From positions 16,298,501-16,362,500 of the forward strand of contig CM060887.1 of NCBI GenBank assembly GCA_030762935.1: a stretch of DNA of 64,000 bases, in the 5' to 3' direction. The position numbers and the translations under genes are program-made. The stretch comes from Hymenopus coronatus (lineage: Eukaryota; Arthropoda; Insecta; Mantodea; Hymenopodidae). The notes beneath the pieces are model-generated. The model was not told the DNA's origin. It searched no databases and saw only the letters and a list, made by a program, of their open reading frames with translations. Position 1 is the first letter of the stretch. Each line of letters starts with the position of its first letter. This document shows, in pieces, positions 34,257-45,424 of this stretch.

Positions 34257-34985
34257 TTTACTTTCTCTACGTGAACTATAATGTATAGAACAGGTTTTAT
34301 ATTGCAGTAAAAAATTCGATACCGAAATTACACCGGAAATATATGTTGTTGAGACCCCTTGAATAAAAAAAATAGAAAAATGTTCGTGTGTGTCTGTGAG
34401 GAGCGTAGCTCATAATTGGTATTTAAGTTCAGTATCTTCCAAGGATACAACACGAAGATTTTCAAGAAAATACCCCCTTCCCGCCCCAACTACATTTAAG
34501 TGGAAGAATTGATTTTCTCAATGATGGCTCTAACGATTTTGATTAAAGTATCGTATATTAAAAATATTTATATGAAAAATAAAATGTATATCCTGAATTT
34601 TCTAGGAAGGGTCTTTGAAGTCATTTCTATTCTGGATTATTTTTTGCGGAATTTTACATAACTGGTAAACCGTAAGAGATAGACAAAAACTAGCTCAACA
34701 AAAAATGTAAAGCTCGTTAAAACACAATTTATATCATACACATTTGTTTCGTGGATTTGACCGTTTTGAGATATTCCTTGTTATTGGTTTCAGTTTTAAA
34801 ATACATATTCTTTTCTCATACAGAAATTTATCAACTCTTGCCATACAAACAAAGGAACTTCAATCACACAACGACCAGCTTTTAAAAGGATTTAACTCTC
34901 GCTTTAACTTCTGGTACTCCATTATTTCCCTTCTACTTACAAGGAAGCAAGTAATAAGACAATTTCTGCAAATTTCAAAATGCAG
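34257..34985 (+). mobile_element. HINE-like repeat
   Basis: Starts TTTTTACTTTCTCTACGTGA with a degraded hairpin (ACTATAATGTATAG), followed by ATTACACCGGAAATATATG, AGTATCTTCCAAGGATACAA, TGGCTCTAACGATTTTGATT and AAGGAAGCAAGTAATAAGAC. The distal end is lost after about 34985. Confidence 0.8.
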
Positions 34986-35995
34986 CATCTATATTTCATT
35001 GCTTCTGGCCCGGAAAGTTGCCTCTCGCCTAGCAACCTCTGCTATATCTTTCCCAAAGTTTTGTAAATTATGCTATTTAAGAAAATGTATTTACAGGAAG
35101 GGTGTGATGGGTTATACCAAGTCCAGACATCTTGGCTTCTAGACGCTCCATAGCTGGTTTCACTTCTTAAATACGTTATATTAGATGATGGAATCGTCAT
35201 ATATTTTTACCCATTCAAGTACTTAAAAGAGAGTTTATGCCTGAGAATCTTTGAGTGTTCTATCAAAATGCGCTTGAAAACGGAAAATTTGCATAAGATT
35301 TTTCTCCATTGAGAGCGGGACCGATTGTTGCCACGACCTTGAAATCTGGACTGCGCACTAAAACAACTTCTAATATCTTTATCTGAAAAATTACGGAAGG
35401 TTTCATAAGTTCATGATTATTTAAAATGTTTATTATTTGAACGTTATTATTTCACGAAAATGTTTATATAAATAAATGTACCTATTCTACTTGCTTAAAT
35501 AAGCATACTAGGTATTTTTAGGTTCGGTCATGAATAGGTCTCATTAGGTTCTAATCTAAAATTGGTCAATTTAGGTTCTATAAAATTGAAGTATATTATT
35601 CGGTTCCTAAAACATTAATATAAACTGAAATTTGGAGAGCAAGAGGTCAGAAATAAACTAGTCAGAAGCTAAGAATCCGGGACTTCAGAACATCACATAA
35701 TTGATACAAAATCCACAACACATTAGATTTACCAAATTAGTTTTATTATTGATAATGTCTGCCATTTCTTTTTGTGTATGTAATGAATTTCTACAAATAC
35801 GTTTTGCGTGAAATGATGCCGATGATGATGATGGTGGTGGCACTAGTGTAGAACTAAAATGAGTAACTGTGCGTTTAGATAAAAAGCATTTACGGCTAAA
35901 ACAATGATACCATACATATTATTATTGTTATTGTTATTATTGCGGTGGCGGCGGGTGTATAAATAGGAGCAGAATTAACTGTTGGTATAGTGATT
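34986..35995. other. No recognised gene
   Basis: Contains a run of short TTTAGGTTC-like repeats (35515-35585) and a (GAT/GGT)n patch near 35815-35845. Nothing coding is supported. Confidence 0.35.
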
Positions 35996-35999
35996 TTTA

Positions 36000-36190
36000 T
36001 AGAGCAGTAATAGAGCTTCCGTCAGCTGCAGTAACAGAAATATCCAAAATGGAAGATTATCCTTGTCCAGGAAAAGGTTAGAAGTAGCATTAAAATATTG
36101 GTTCAATATTTTGAAATTGGAAGAGGCAAATGTATTGAAACAACGTTTGAAATACAAAGATAAATTCTTAAAAATTGTGAGTAGATAAAG
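36000..36190 (+). pseudogene. Possible LINE ORF relic
   Basis: The frame segment LEVALKYWFNILKLEEANVL resembles the A-L-K-Y-W-x-K-I-L region near the carboxyl end of some RTE-type non-LTR retrotransposon ORFs. It is preceded, in another frame, by VIELPSAAVTEISKMEDYPC. Stops interrupt both. Short and weak. Confidence 0.3.
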
Positions 36191-36365
36191 AAATACACGG
36201 CAACTTAGAAATAAATGGTTTAGGACATGGGCGAACGATAACATAGAATAATTGCAAGGATTTTTTTATAAGAAGTAAGGAGGCTTTTGACGATATAGAT
36301 AGCAGGTGGTCCAACTGCTATGTATTTTGCGTGTGCAGATATTCCTTCATGCGTTTAAAGAGTTA

Positions 36366-36550
36366 CAGAACTCAACGGGGCTATTTCAAGTTAAAACCGG
36401 CCAGTAGAAACTAACGAGAGATACCTTCCTTTTATCACTCTCATTGAGCGCAACCTGCCTCACTGTCTCCCTGATAAGAGGGTTAAAATGAAGGTTGCTC
36501 AGCCAGTTCCCCACTTACCGGTTTTAATGAGATATCCCCTTTGAATTCTG
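36366..36550. mobile_element. Short inverted-repeat element (MITE)
   Basis: Imperfect ~34-bp terminal repeats (CAGAACTCAACGGGGC...TTAAAACCGG at 36366-36400 and its inverted relative CCGGTTTTAA...GAATTCTG at 36518-36550) bound 185 bp. Inside, GAGCGCAACCT and AGGTTGCTC also pair, so the whole can fold as one hairpin. A SINE begins immediately at 36557. Confidence 0.5.
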
Positions 36551-36556
36551 CAACGG

Positions 36557-36920
36557 GTGGCGCTGTGGCCGAGTGGTTAGACCGCTTGCCTCCCACCTAG
36601 GCGGTCTGAGTTCGCATGTGGGATTTGTGGTGGACGAAGCTGCGTCTGGACGGGTTTTCATGGGATCCTCCGGTTTCCCCCGCCACTCTTTCCATCGTTT
36701 GCCTCATCAATACTTTTCCTATCATCCATTTCGCTTACATTTCATATCATCCACTTCCTCATGCTCATGCTCATGCTTGACTACGGCCGACCACTCGCTT
36801 CAGGTTTTCCATTTTGTGGTTTCGTGCCATTGAACTCCTTGAGAGACTTCTGAACCCTAGACATCCGCTTGTAAGTCCTAGGGGGGTTTCAGCCCTAAAT
36901 ACGGGGAGGGTTAGCCGTCT
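36557..36920 (+). mobile_element. tRNA-derived SINE, type A, longest copy
   Basis: Head GCTGTGGCCGAGTGGTTAGA with CCTCCCACCTAGGCGG anticodon arm, then TGGGATTTGTGGTGGACGAA, CGGGTTTTCATGGGATCC, CCGGTTTCCCCCGCCA, and a 3' part ending AGGGGGGTTTCAGCCC. Shares head and core with 7188-7378. Confidence 0.8.
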
Positions 36921-36924
36921 ACGA

Positions 36925-37686
36925 AATATTCTAATATAAGGTTTCTATGAATTTATTTGTGTAGCTTTAAGTGTGTGTTGCAGGTTATAATTATTTTCAG
37001 GTTGTGTTTTATATAGTTGCAACTATGTTAATAGTTATTTGTATTGTTTACAATCTCAACTATGTATTTACATATCCCTATTTGTTTGGTATGCCCTGTT
37101 TATGGCAGTCTCAAGTTGGAAGAAGCTATATTTAGTAATAAATTCTGTATGTTTATGTGTGTGTGTGTTTGTTTAATATACAAGATATTAGGTGTATGAG
37201 TGCGCAGATTTCGCATGCTGAGAGATCCAAATATGACGAATAATAAAATCCAAAAACAATCTATCTTGAAAGGTAACAGGTAACAAAGTATACATTATCT
37301 GCAGTCTGGCAACAGAGTAGGACTTAAGAGCCGAACGTTTTGTTTTGCGACCAGACCAATGTTTTGTTTTGGTTTGTGCTTGAAATTCGGCTCGCCACGT
37401 GCCTTGTGTTTATTATCAGCCCCTGCCCTAACGAAGGGTGGAATGATTTTCTTTCAAGCTATCGATCGTATTCATCAGATCTAAACTAACAGCTGCGTGA
37501 GCAGCTACGAAATAAGATTTCGTCTGATGGTGAAAGATAAAACAAGTTCAAAGCAAATTCAAATGTAAATTATGAAAATGCCTTATTCAGGCGTATCTGG
37601 AATAATTAAATCAAAGCCACAGCTTTGCTAAACAGGAAATTTATTAATGCTCAATAACTGCAACATCAACAATATGTCAGGCTCTT
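36925..37686. other. No recognised feature
   Basis: AT-rich flank and a modestly GC-richer patch at 37320-37500; no gene supported. Confidence 0.35.
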
Positions 37687-37885
37687 TTACAGTAGATGCT
37701 CAAAATGTACTCCATTACAATCTATGCAGGCATTGCATTTTCTTAGCCAATTTTGCCCTACCCTCGTTAGAGCTTCTGCGTTCTGCCCAATCTCTAGGGC
37801 TGCTTCAAACACACGAGTGCGAAGATCATCAATGGTAGCAAACTTGTCATGGTACACTTTACAAATATCACCAGAAATAACTATT
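37687..37885 (-). pseudogene. C-terminal relic of a mariner-like transposase
   Basis: Minus-strand reading KVYHDKFATIDDLRTRVFEA, then RVGQNWLRKCNACIDCNGVH, FEHLL-stop. The order L-x-x-R-V/I-x-x-A ... W-x-R-x-x-x-C-I-x-x-x-G-x-H-F-E matches the end of Tc1/mariner-superfamily transposases, and differs from the IEHL-ending family at 11.5 kb. Only this end is preserved. Confidence 0.6.
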
Positions 37886-38394
37886 TAAATAATTGAGCTT
37901 TGCATAAGCAAGAAGCATATCTAGATACTCTTAATTTGTAAAGACTGCCACAATTTCGAATGCAAATAATGCATCTGAAGCACTACAGAACCAGTTGTTA
38001 TGAAGGTGTCGAGGCACAACATTACTGTCAACATTCCTGGCCTTCCGCTCTACAGCATATGGCGTAGTTGCCAAGGGTATGACCACTGCTTTATTCCAAT
38101 ACACAGATGGGGTCCAATTCTTTAAATTTATTTTGTGGCTAAAGACTTATTTTGGTAACAAATATAAAAACAGCAAAAAACTTACATTTTGTAGCTCTAC
38201 CTCGCTGTTCTAATTGCAGATGTAAACGATAAAGGAGTGATGACATTCGCAATCAAACTTTTAACAAATTTTATTAGTTATTTATGCAACAATGCATTAT
38301 AGAGGAAAATGGTACATGGAGTTATGCTTCAGCTTAACGTCAGGAAGTTGTCGTTGAAGTCTGCGCACTCATAGTACGTTGCAGTATTTTTTTT
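37886..38394. other. No recognised feature
   Basis: May include decayed upstream parts of the mariner-like relic, but no DDE motif could be read. Confidence 0.3.
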
Positions 38395-38590
38395 TTCGGT
38401 AGTATTTAACGCTCGCTTTCACTACTTGTGGCACCGTAGGCGATGGCACTGATAGCACCGGTGGAATGCGATGGCGGGGGAAACCGAAGAACTCGGAGAA
38501 AACCCTTCTCTGCGCGGCTTTATCCACCACAAATTTCACATGCGTCGCTTGGGATCGAACCCGGGCGGTCTAGATGAGAAAGTACGCGGG
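38395..38590 (-). mobile_element. tRNA-derived SINE, type A
   Basis: Minus strand has the B box GGTTCGATCCCA, TGTGGTGGATAAAGCCGCGC, AGGGTTTTCTCCGAGTTC and GGTTTCCCCCGCCATCGC, matching 36557-36920. Confidence 0.7.
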
Positions 38591-38594
38591 CCCC

Positions 38595-39217
38595 AGTATC
38601 TTTGTATACCATAAAATATGAAATAGCCAATTCTACCTTAAATGTCCGAGTAACCATGAAGTGCATCTCGTGTTCTTCCACTGCTCTACATTGAGGACAG
38701 TTTGTGTATTGTAAACAGCAAACGAAAAGGGAAGGTTGCGTGACATGTGGTGACCTGAGAGGTCAAGAACACTCCATAACTTTCTAGATCATTGTACAAT
38801 CATTTCATAAAGAACATGGGAGGTAAATGAAATATAACTAATTCGTAATTTGGGTTTAAATGGCTAACCATCAATTTCGGTTTAGACAGATAGTTTTGCA
38901 TAGCATTAAATGAAAAGAATAAACTCCAAGCTCTTAAAAGTTTAAAAGGAGACCAGGCCTGAGCTGGTAAAGAGAGGTTGTTTTTTTTTTTCGAGCGATA
39001 TTATCGAACGCTGTCGCCTGTTTTCGGCACAACTTTAGCAGTATCAGGTTTAATGATACACAGGGAGACGCAGTGTTGATAAAAGGGCATCTTCACCTAA
39101 ACTGAAGCATTGTCGCTTAATAAAATTAAATAATTTACAATCATACCTGAAAGTTTAACGTTTCTATGTCAATTAGAATGTGCAGAATTAAAATATCGTC
39201 TGTTGCTATATTTTTAT
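38595..39217. other. No recognised feature
   Basis: Intergenic DNA; nothing supportable. Confidence 0.35.
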
Positions 39218-40022
39218 TTTCTCTACACGTACTCTGTACAAAGTGTATAGAGAAGGTATTGTATTTAATACTAAGGTTTCACCGGAAATATGTGTTTAAG
39301 AGACCCCCAGAATCCAAAAAAAAAAAAAAAAAAAAAAAATAATCATTTTAGAAAAATAGCATACTTGGTATTTAAGTTCAGTATCTTCAAAGGATACGAA
39401 ACGAAGATTTTCTAGAAAATCTCTCCACCCCCAACCACCCTTTACATGGACAAATTTTCGAAAATGTTATTTTTTCAAAAATATCTCTAACGATTTTGAT
39501 TAAAATATTGTATATTAACGATATATACATGGCAAATAAAATGTATATCTTGAATTTTCTGGGAATAGCCTCTGAAGACATCTTTATTCTGGGTGAATTT
39601 TGCATAACTGGTAAACTGTAAGAGATGGACAAAAACTTATGTAACAAAAGTGTAAATCTCGTTAAACACACAATTTATGTTGTATACATATTTTTTTCCC
39701 GCGGTGCTAGCCGTTTTTAAGATATTCGTAGTTATTAGTTTCAGTTTTAAAATACTTATACTTTTCTATACGGGAACTTGTTAACACCTGACCACACAAA
39801 GAATCGGATTTCTATACCATAGCAACCACATTTTAAAACATTTGACTGTTGGTTTAGACTAGTGTATCCCCCTTATTTCCCTTCTACCTACAAGAAGCTA
39901 AATAATAAAGCCGTTTCTGCTGGTATTTATTTTGATTAGCATGATGTAGATAGAAGAATAACCTTTTTAATAATAATTTTTACGAGATGTAGAGAAAATA
40001 TGTGATTGTAACACATCAGTTG
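39218..40022 (+). mobile_element. HINE-like repeat, near full length
   Basis: Begins TTTTATTTTCTCTACACGTA with hairpin ACTCTGTACAAAGTGTATAG, has an A-run after GACCCCCAGAATCC, CACCCTTTACATGGA, TGGGAATAGCCTCTGAAGAC and ends AACACATCAGTTGCTG at 40022, where a T-tract (the tail of the adjacent minus-strand sequence) starts. Confidence 0.8.
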
Positions 40023-40029
40023 CTGTTTT

Positions 40030-40524
40030 TTTTTTTTTTTTTTTTTTTTTTTATTTTTATTTGTAGCAGAATTGTGTAGAACACAGCAAATATTCAGCCA
40101 TTCTACTCTTCTGAACGTAAAATTAATCAGTTTCCCAATCTACGCGATAGTATGAAGCATTCTCGTATGTCATCCTCAATGGAACGTCAGTGTTGTTATT
40201 CGTCATGCAGACACTGCGGAGTGGGTAAGGAACGGCAATGTGAGCAGGTTTCCCAGGCCTTACTGGATACACAAAATTCTCCAGGCCAGTAGATTTGCCT
40301 AAGCTTGATTGTGTATGAGAGAATATTGGAAGAAAACGAGGATGAAGGAATGACATAATGATCGCGCAATGAAAATGTGCGATTCCGGTGAGATGCGTGG
40401 GAAACAGAAACGGGAGAGGGAGGGCAGACCGCGATGAGAGCTCGCCGCCGATGCTGTCAGTTGAGCTAGGTTCGGTGTGACGTCGTGTTGTGCGGAGTAC
40501 CGGTTTGCAACTTCTCTTCCACAA
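40030..40524 (-). pseudogene. Candidate retrocopy or small gene with poly(A) end
   Basis: The minus strand is open from 40524 to a TAA at 40123. The last ~75 codons (ATG of MSFLHPRFLPIF, then STGLENFVYPVRPGKPAHIA, VPYPLRSVCMTNNNT and YENASYYRVDWETD) look protein-like. About 50 bases later come AATAAA and a run of about 30 A (40029-40060 on plus). A-tailed, apparently intronless sequence suggests a retrocopy. An acceptor-like CAATCAAGCTTAG near 40300 would alternatively make it a terminal exon. I do not recognise the protein family. Confidence 0.35.
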
Positions 40525-40546
40525 AAGTCAACGAGCTTCGGTGTTC

Positions 40547-40633
40547 ATGCTCCGACAACTGATAGCTATTGGCTCAAGGCATTGGGGAGCCCTTGGACGC
40601 TACATCTCTCTAACCATTTCGGCTGTGTTTACG
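40547..40633 (+). CDS. Candidate first coding exon with mitochondrial-type leader
   Basis: An ATG at 40547 opens 29 codons (MLRQLIAIGSRHWGALGRYI, then SLTISAVFT) ending exactly at ACG|GTAAGC, a good donor. The leader has several Arg, many Ser/Thr/Ala and no acidic residue, as in mitochondrial presequences. It sits in a locally CpG-rich patch (40370-40620). The initiation context is weak (T at -3), no downstream exon was found, and it opposes the minus-strand ORF ending near 40524, so this is a hypothesis. Confidence 0.25.
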
Positions 40634-40892
40634 GTAAGCAAATTCGCTGTTTTTGTTTGCAGGAGCGTCATTTCTGTTTTTGAAGGGGGGCAAGATTGCT
40701 AGGTAATTACACAGCGACTTAGTCCTGTTTTGCAGAAAATTAGAAGCACACACACACATTAACCTTAACCGATTCGAACCTAACCTCGCACTAAGCAGCG
40801 TAATAAAATCATTTAATATTCATATAATACTCGTTTATATATAATTATTTGGTAAATATCCGTCATATACGCAACCGTTCCAGCATGCGCAC

Positions 40893-41663
40893 GAAAAAAA
40901 ATATGTCTTACACTCACATGACTTTCTCTAGTTGCCCTACAAGCAAACTTCTTACAAAGATATTCTTTCTACACTATGCTAATCGCGATGAACATTAGCA
41001 GAATGTTCTTATTACTAGTTCCTTATAAGTAGAAGGGAACTAAGGAATGCACTATGCTAAAGTGATAGTCAAATGTTTTAAAAGCTGTCGCTATGCGATT
41101 GTCATTGCAAATCGCTTCTTTGCTTGGCCAGGAGTAAAACAAAAGAAAACCGGACACTTTCTGTCTCAGAAAAGTATAAGTACTTTACAACTGAAACTAA
41201 TAACAATGAATATCTTGAAAACGGTAAATTCCACGAAAAAAAATTGTATATGACATAAATTGTGTATTTTGACAAGATCTACATTTTTACTTTCTCTAGC
41301 CCCATATGTACCCAAAATCGTTAGAGCCATTTATGACAAAATCAAAATTGTCGAAAAAAGTTTCATGTAAAGGTTAGTTGGGGTGGGGGGGGGAGGTGAG
41401 TTTCTTGCAAATCTTTGTGTAGCATCCTTGGAAGATACCAAACTTAAATACCAAGTTTGGTATTTAACGGTCTTTTCGTTTTTGAGCAATGCTGTCCACA
41501 GACACACATACACACACACACGGACCTTTTTCCAAAAATGCTTTTATTGGATTCAGGGGGACCCAAAACGTGAATTTCTGGTAAAATCTCGGTATCGAAT
41601 TTATGGGTGGAATACAATACCTTCTCTACACACTATTACATAGTACGTGTAGAGAAAGTAAAA
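40893..41663 (-). mobile_element. HINE-like repeat, near full length
   Basis: Starts TATGTCTTACACTCACATGA followed by the subterminal ACTTTCTCTAGTTG, lacks part of the middle (jump near 41290-41320), keeps TACCAAGTTTGGTA, a (CA)n tract at 41502-41520, and ends TACGTGTAGAGAAAGTAAAA at 41663. Confidence 0.8.
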
Positions 41664-41795
41664 TGCTTTTTTCGGACTCAGGGGACCCCAAAACATATAT
41701 TTCCGGTGAAATCTCGGTATCGAATTTTAGGGTGCAATACAATACCTTGTCTATCCACTATATACATTGTACATGCGGGGCTAGAGAAAGTAAAA
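41664..41795 (-). mobile_element. Tandem duplicate of the HINE-like hairpin terminus
   Basis: The last ~130 bp of the family (GGACTCAGGGGACCCCAAAA, TTTCCGGTGAAATCTCGGTA, hairpin CACTATATACATTGTACATG, GCTAGAGAAAGTAAAAAA) is repeated directly after the terminus of the preceding copy. It is diverged from the first terminus, so not a simple recent duplication. Confidence 0.75.
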
Positions 41796-42224
41796 AACTA
41801 AGCTTGACCGCTAAATAAACTTTTGAAATCGTCATCACAAATACAAGATCAATCGATCGCACTTAGTTTCATTTGATTTTTCGAGCGGCCCGTTTTTTGC
41901 ATAAAGCAGTTATCTGAATTATCATGTGAACCTTATCGGTACATATAGCATGAAAGAAAATAGTTTGTTTTTTAATGTGAAATATTTGTATTATTGAAGG
42001 TACAATAATTGTAATTTGTTCTTTAGTTAGAGCAATTATATCCAGTAGTCTAAATAGTTTTCACAACTTAGGGGGGGGGGGCAATCGACCTCCTGCCTAC
42101 CCTAAATGATGCCCTGATTAATAATAAAGTAACTGTTATTGGAAATCTAGAACAGAAACTTTAAAACAAGACCTTAAGAAACATGATAAGCAGGACACAA
42201 TTATGTTTTAAATGACACATCGTA

Positions 42225-42761
42225 TACCACGCTTCCATGGGGAATTGAAATCGATTTGAGTACACTTACCTATAGAATGCTGCATGGAAACGCGGATTCA
42301 AATCGTATTGAATCTTGGATCCGATCATCTTAGAAAGTGGGATCGGAATGAGATCGTATCGAAATATGTTGCTTGGAAACACCTCCCTATTCAAATCGTT
42401 TTGGATACGGTAATGAAAGCTTTTCTGTTATACTCGTTTCAGTATTATGTTAATGCATTTTGTTTATTGCTCTGTGATAGATTATAACAGAAACAGTTTT
42501 ATGCTTTCTATAGTTTGCAGCGTGTTCTAAAATATAAGCAATTAACTTCTAAACCTTTTTAAAATATACAAATAACAAATTATGTGTTTAACAGGTTCGC
42601 CAACGCAATTCCAAGTTGACCAACATAAACGAATGAATAAATTTATTCGAAGCTTACGTATTCAAAACGATTTCAATTCGTATTGAATTTAACGTGTGAA
42701 ACCGATCGTATTGAAATGTAATTGGACTCAAATCGATTTCAATTCCCCATGGAAACTGGTA
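42225..42761. mobile_element. MITE with 29-bp perfect terminal inverted repeats
   Basis: The sequence TTCCATGGGGAATTGAAATC plus GATTTGAGT at 42233-42261 is exactly inverted at 42726-42754, with weaker pairing out to 42225/42761 (TACCA/TGGTA). The interior is non-coding and packed with variants of TCGTATTGAA and ATTCAAATCG in both orientations. No target duplication was secure. Non-autonomous DNA transposon is the likely class. Confidence 0.65.
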
Positions 42762-42764
42762 ATA

Positions 42765-43512
42765 GACTCTTCTTCTTACTTTGTATATTTTGGTCATCCA
42801 TTCCCGGTTACCAGGCGGAATCACTACGCGGTTAACAAGGGTTATAGCTCCCCTAACTTAATTACTGAAAAAACTACAAATAGTATTGCTTTGTTAAAGC
42901 CAACATCAACATAGTTTTCTTCCTTCACAGCCAATGAGTGAATTTATGATAGTGGTAGAATATTGTTTCACTAACTCAAAATAAATAAAAGAAGCAAATA
43001 GGGCCGAATCGGAACATCTGCTGTTAAATAACTTCTGAACAGAATTAATCTCTCAAACAATAAGGATCAATAACTTCTGCTAAACTGGGAAAACTACTTA
43101 AATAAAAGGCGTTTCGTAAATAATATGTTTTCTCAAAAGTTAAATGTTGCATTCAAAGGATGCAAGAACATTTAGAAATGAACATCCTTAATTACTGACT
43201 GCATTTTACTCATTGGTAAGCCATACTTAAAAACATGTTAGCTCCTTTCTAATCCGGAGGTGGTGAAACATGAACATGTAAGGTATGGGAAATGAACGTG
43301 GCAGCATATCAAATTTGGTGAACCTTGCAAAGCCCGCTCCGGAATTAAGTTTGGTTTTAATATCAACTTGGTAACATAGAAACCCGTTGAGATTAGTCGA
43401 TGGATTAAACATACTGATAATTCAGAACATTTAAATTTGATGATTTGTAAGTAATCAAACTTGTACCAGTCGACACAGAATAAATCATTGCATTGCTAAA
43501 CTATTGACCTAT
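42765..43512. other. No recognised feature
   Basis: Intergenic DNA without supported features. Confidence 0.35.
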
Positions 43513-43513
43513 T

Positions 43514-44297
43514 TTTACTTTCTGTATTTAGTACATAGCTGGAGAATTCGATACCGAGATTTCACCGGAAATTCACGTTTTAGACTTCCCTGAATCGATA
43601 AGAAGTGTTTTCGGAAAAAGGTGCGTGTCTATGTGTCCGTGAACACAATAGCTCAAAAACGAAAAGTTGGAAAATACCAACATAATGTTTAAGTATTTTC
43701 CAAGGATGTGACACGAAGATTTTCAAGAAAATCCCCGCATCTCAAACTACCCTTTATATGAAAATATTTCGAAAATTTTGTTTTTCTCAAAAATAACTAA
43801 CGATTTTGATTAAACTTCCGTACATTAAAGATATTTACATCCAAATAAAATATATATTTTGAATTTTCTGGGAATAGCCTCTGAGGATCGCTTTATTCTG
43901 GACGAATTTTGCTAAATTTTGCATGACTGTAAAACCTAAGAATAGACAAAAGCTTACTAAATAAAAAACTATCTCGTTAAAACACGCAATTTATGTAATA
44001 TACCGTTTTTAACATATTCCTTTTATTGGTTTCAATTTTAAACGAAGTGACGTTTCGTTTCATCTCCCTTGTTTTACTGTAGGCCATGCAAAGCGATCCG
44101 AACTTCAATTGTTACACATAGGACCAGATTATAAAATATTTGCCTAGTGCATTCCCTTCTACTTACAAGGAAGCAAGTAATGAGACAATTTCTGCTAACG
44201 TTTACCTTGATTAGTATATCGTAGATAAAAAGAATAATGTTTTGTAAGGAAGTTTGTTTATGTAACAGCTAGAAAAAGTAATGTAAATGGAACACAT
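43514..44297 (+). mobile_element. HINE-like repeat with reduced hairpin
   Basis: Starts TTTTTACTTTCTGTATTTAG (hairpin partly deleted), then GATACCGAGATTTCACCGGA, AACACAATAGCTCAAAAACG, TGGGAATAGCCTCTGAGGAT, AAGGAAGCAAGTAATGAGAC and ends GTAAATGGAACACATAGATT. Confidence 0.8.
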
Positions 44298-44334
44298 AGA
44301 TTTTTTTAGATTACTGTGTATAATTAATAGGTAG

Positions 44335-44660
44335 TACCATCACTCTTTGGCACAGCTCAAAGAGCTTTGGCCTACCTCTCGGCCGCTGCGTATCCATCTC
44401 GGTCCATTACAGACGTCATGGATGGTGTGCAGTATTAGGGGGGTGAGACGTGGTCAGCGCTTCGATCCCCCGGCCAGTTAATGCGCTACTTCTTCATCAA
44501 GTAGCTCCTCAATTGGTCCCCAGGGACCTCACGAGGCTGAGTGCACCTCGGTCCAGGTCTCCCAGCGGGGGAAAAATCCCCGCGCCGGAACTGGGAATGG
44601 AACCCAGGTCTCCCGCTTGGCAAGGAGCAACGCTACCACCGTGCTAAGGAGACGACCTAG
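44335..44660 (-). mobile_element. tRNA-derived SINE, type F, longer copy
   Basis: Minus strand begins TCCTTAGCACGGTGGTAGCG with B box GGGTTCCATTCCC, then GGGATTTTTCCCCCGCTGGG, GGTGCACTCAGCCTCG, GGGACCAATTGAGGAG, GGGGGATCGAAGCGCTGACC and CCGAGATGGATACGCAGCGG. GC-rich compared with its surroundings. Body similarity to 12795-13035 is limited to the promoter and neighbouring block. Confidence 0.7.
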
Positions 44661-45004
44661 TACCATTCCGTCATGTATTAAATACACTGAAATATGCACT
44701 AATTAATTGATTTAAAAACACAGTACAATTTTCGATTCCTTTTTTGGAAGAAAAATCAGCTGATTCAGTTCGGTTTCTTTTCATGATTTTTATAACTTGT
44801 GTGAAGTTACTCTTTCCCAATGCAAAATAAACAACTTTAAGTCTACAGTTTTTCATTAGTTTTACATACATATGTTCTACAACACGGTTTTACTGTCCCC
44901 GCATCCTACGTGCTCCATACCTTGGTTGGGTGAAAGTGAGACTCGACATCCTCTCCTGTAAATTGCTCAAGTGCCTTTAATGTGGCAAGTTATTCACCTG
45001 CACC

Positions 45005-45192
45005 AGTATGCTCCGTAATTACCATTACCGCATCCAAGGCTATTAGAATATTGACCGAAAGGGCTTAACGTTACCCAAAATTTGTCTCCTCAGGATAAGG
45101 GAAAACTCCGGGAAAACCCTTATCTGAATAACTGGCCCTAACCGAGATTCGAATCTGAGGCGCACACGCTACCCCACACCACAGAGGCCGGC
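45005..45192 (-). mobile_element. tRNA-derived SINE, type C
   Basis: Minus strand: GGCCGGCCTCTGTGGTGTGG head, B box AGATTCGAATCTCGG, AGGGTTTTCCCGGAGTTTTC and CCTTATCCTGAGGAGACAAA. 3' part diverged. Confidence 0.7.
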
Positions 45193-45204
45193 CAAAATAA
45201 TCAT

Positions 45205-45350
45205 TATCAGCAAATGTTGCCTGGTCCCATAAATCACCTGTCTGCCGTACAAGGGGTCCGACTCCTGGCTGAATCTCTACCCAAGATTATTCCCTATCCT
45301 CCCCAGAGTATGGAAGTGTGAATGTGTGTTTGTATAATATAAAAAAAACA
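45205..45350 (+). mobile_element. tRNA-derived SINE, type D, headless
   Basis: AGATTATTCCCTATCCTCCC, AGAGTATGGAAGTGTGAATG and an A-rich end reproduce the body of 53030-53285. The tRNA-like head is absent or degraded. Confidence 0.55.
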
Positions 45351-45424
45351 AAACAAAAAATCCAAAATCCAGTGACAGTTTAATGTGTGCGAGTTAATAC
45401 CATTGCCGGTGTACCAAAGGTAAA

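Noticed and set aside
34744..35142. 132-codon plus-strand ORF
   Set aside because: First two thirds lie in a HINE-like repeat and the frame is not conserved in other copies.
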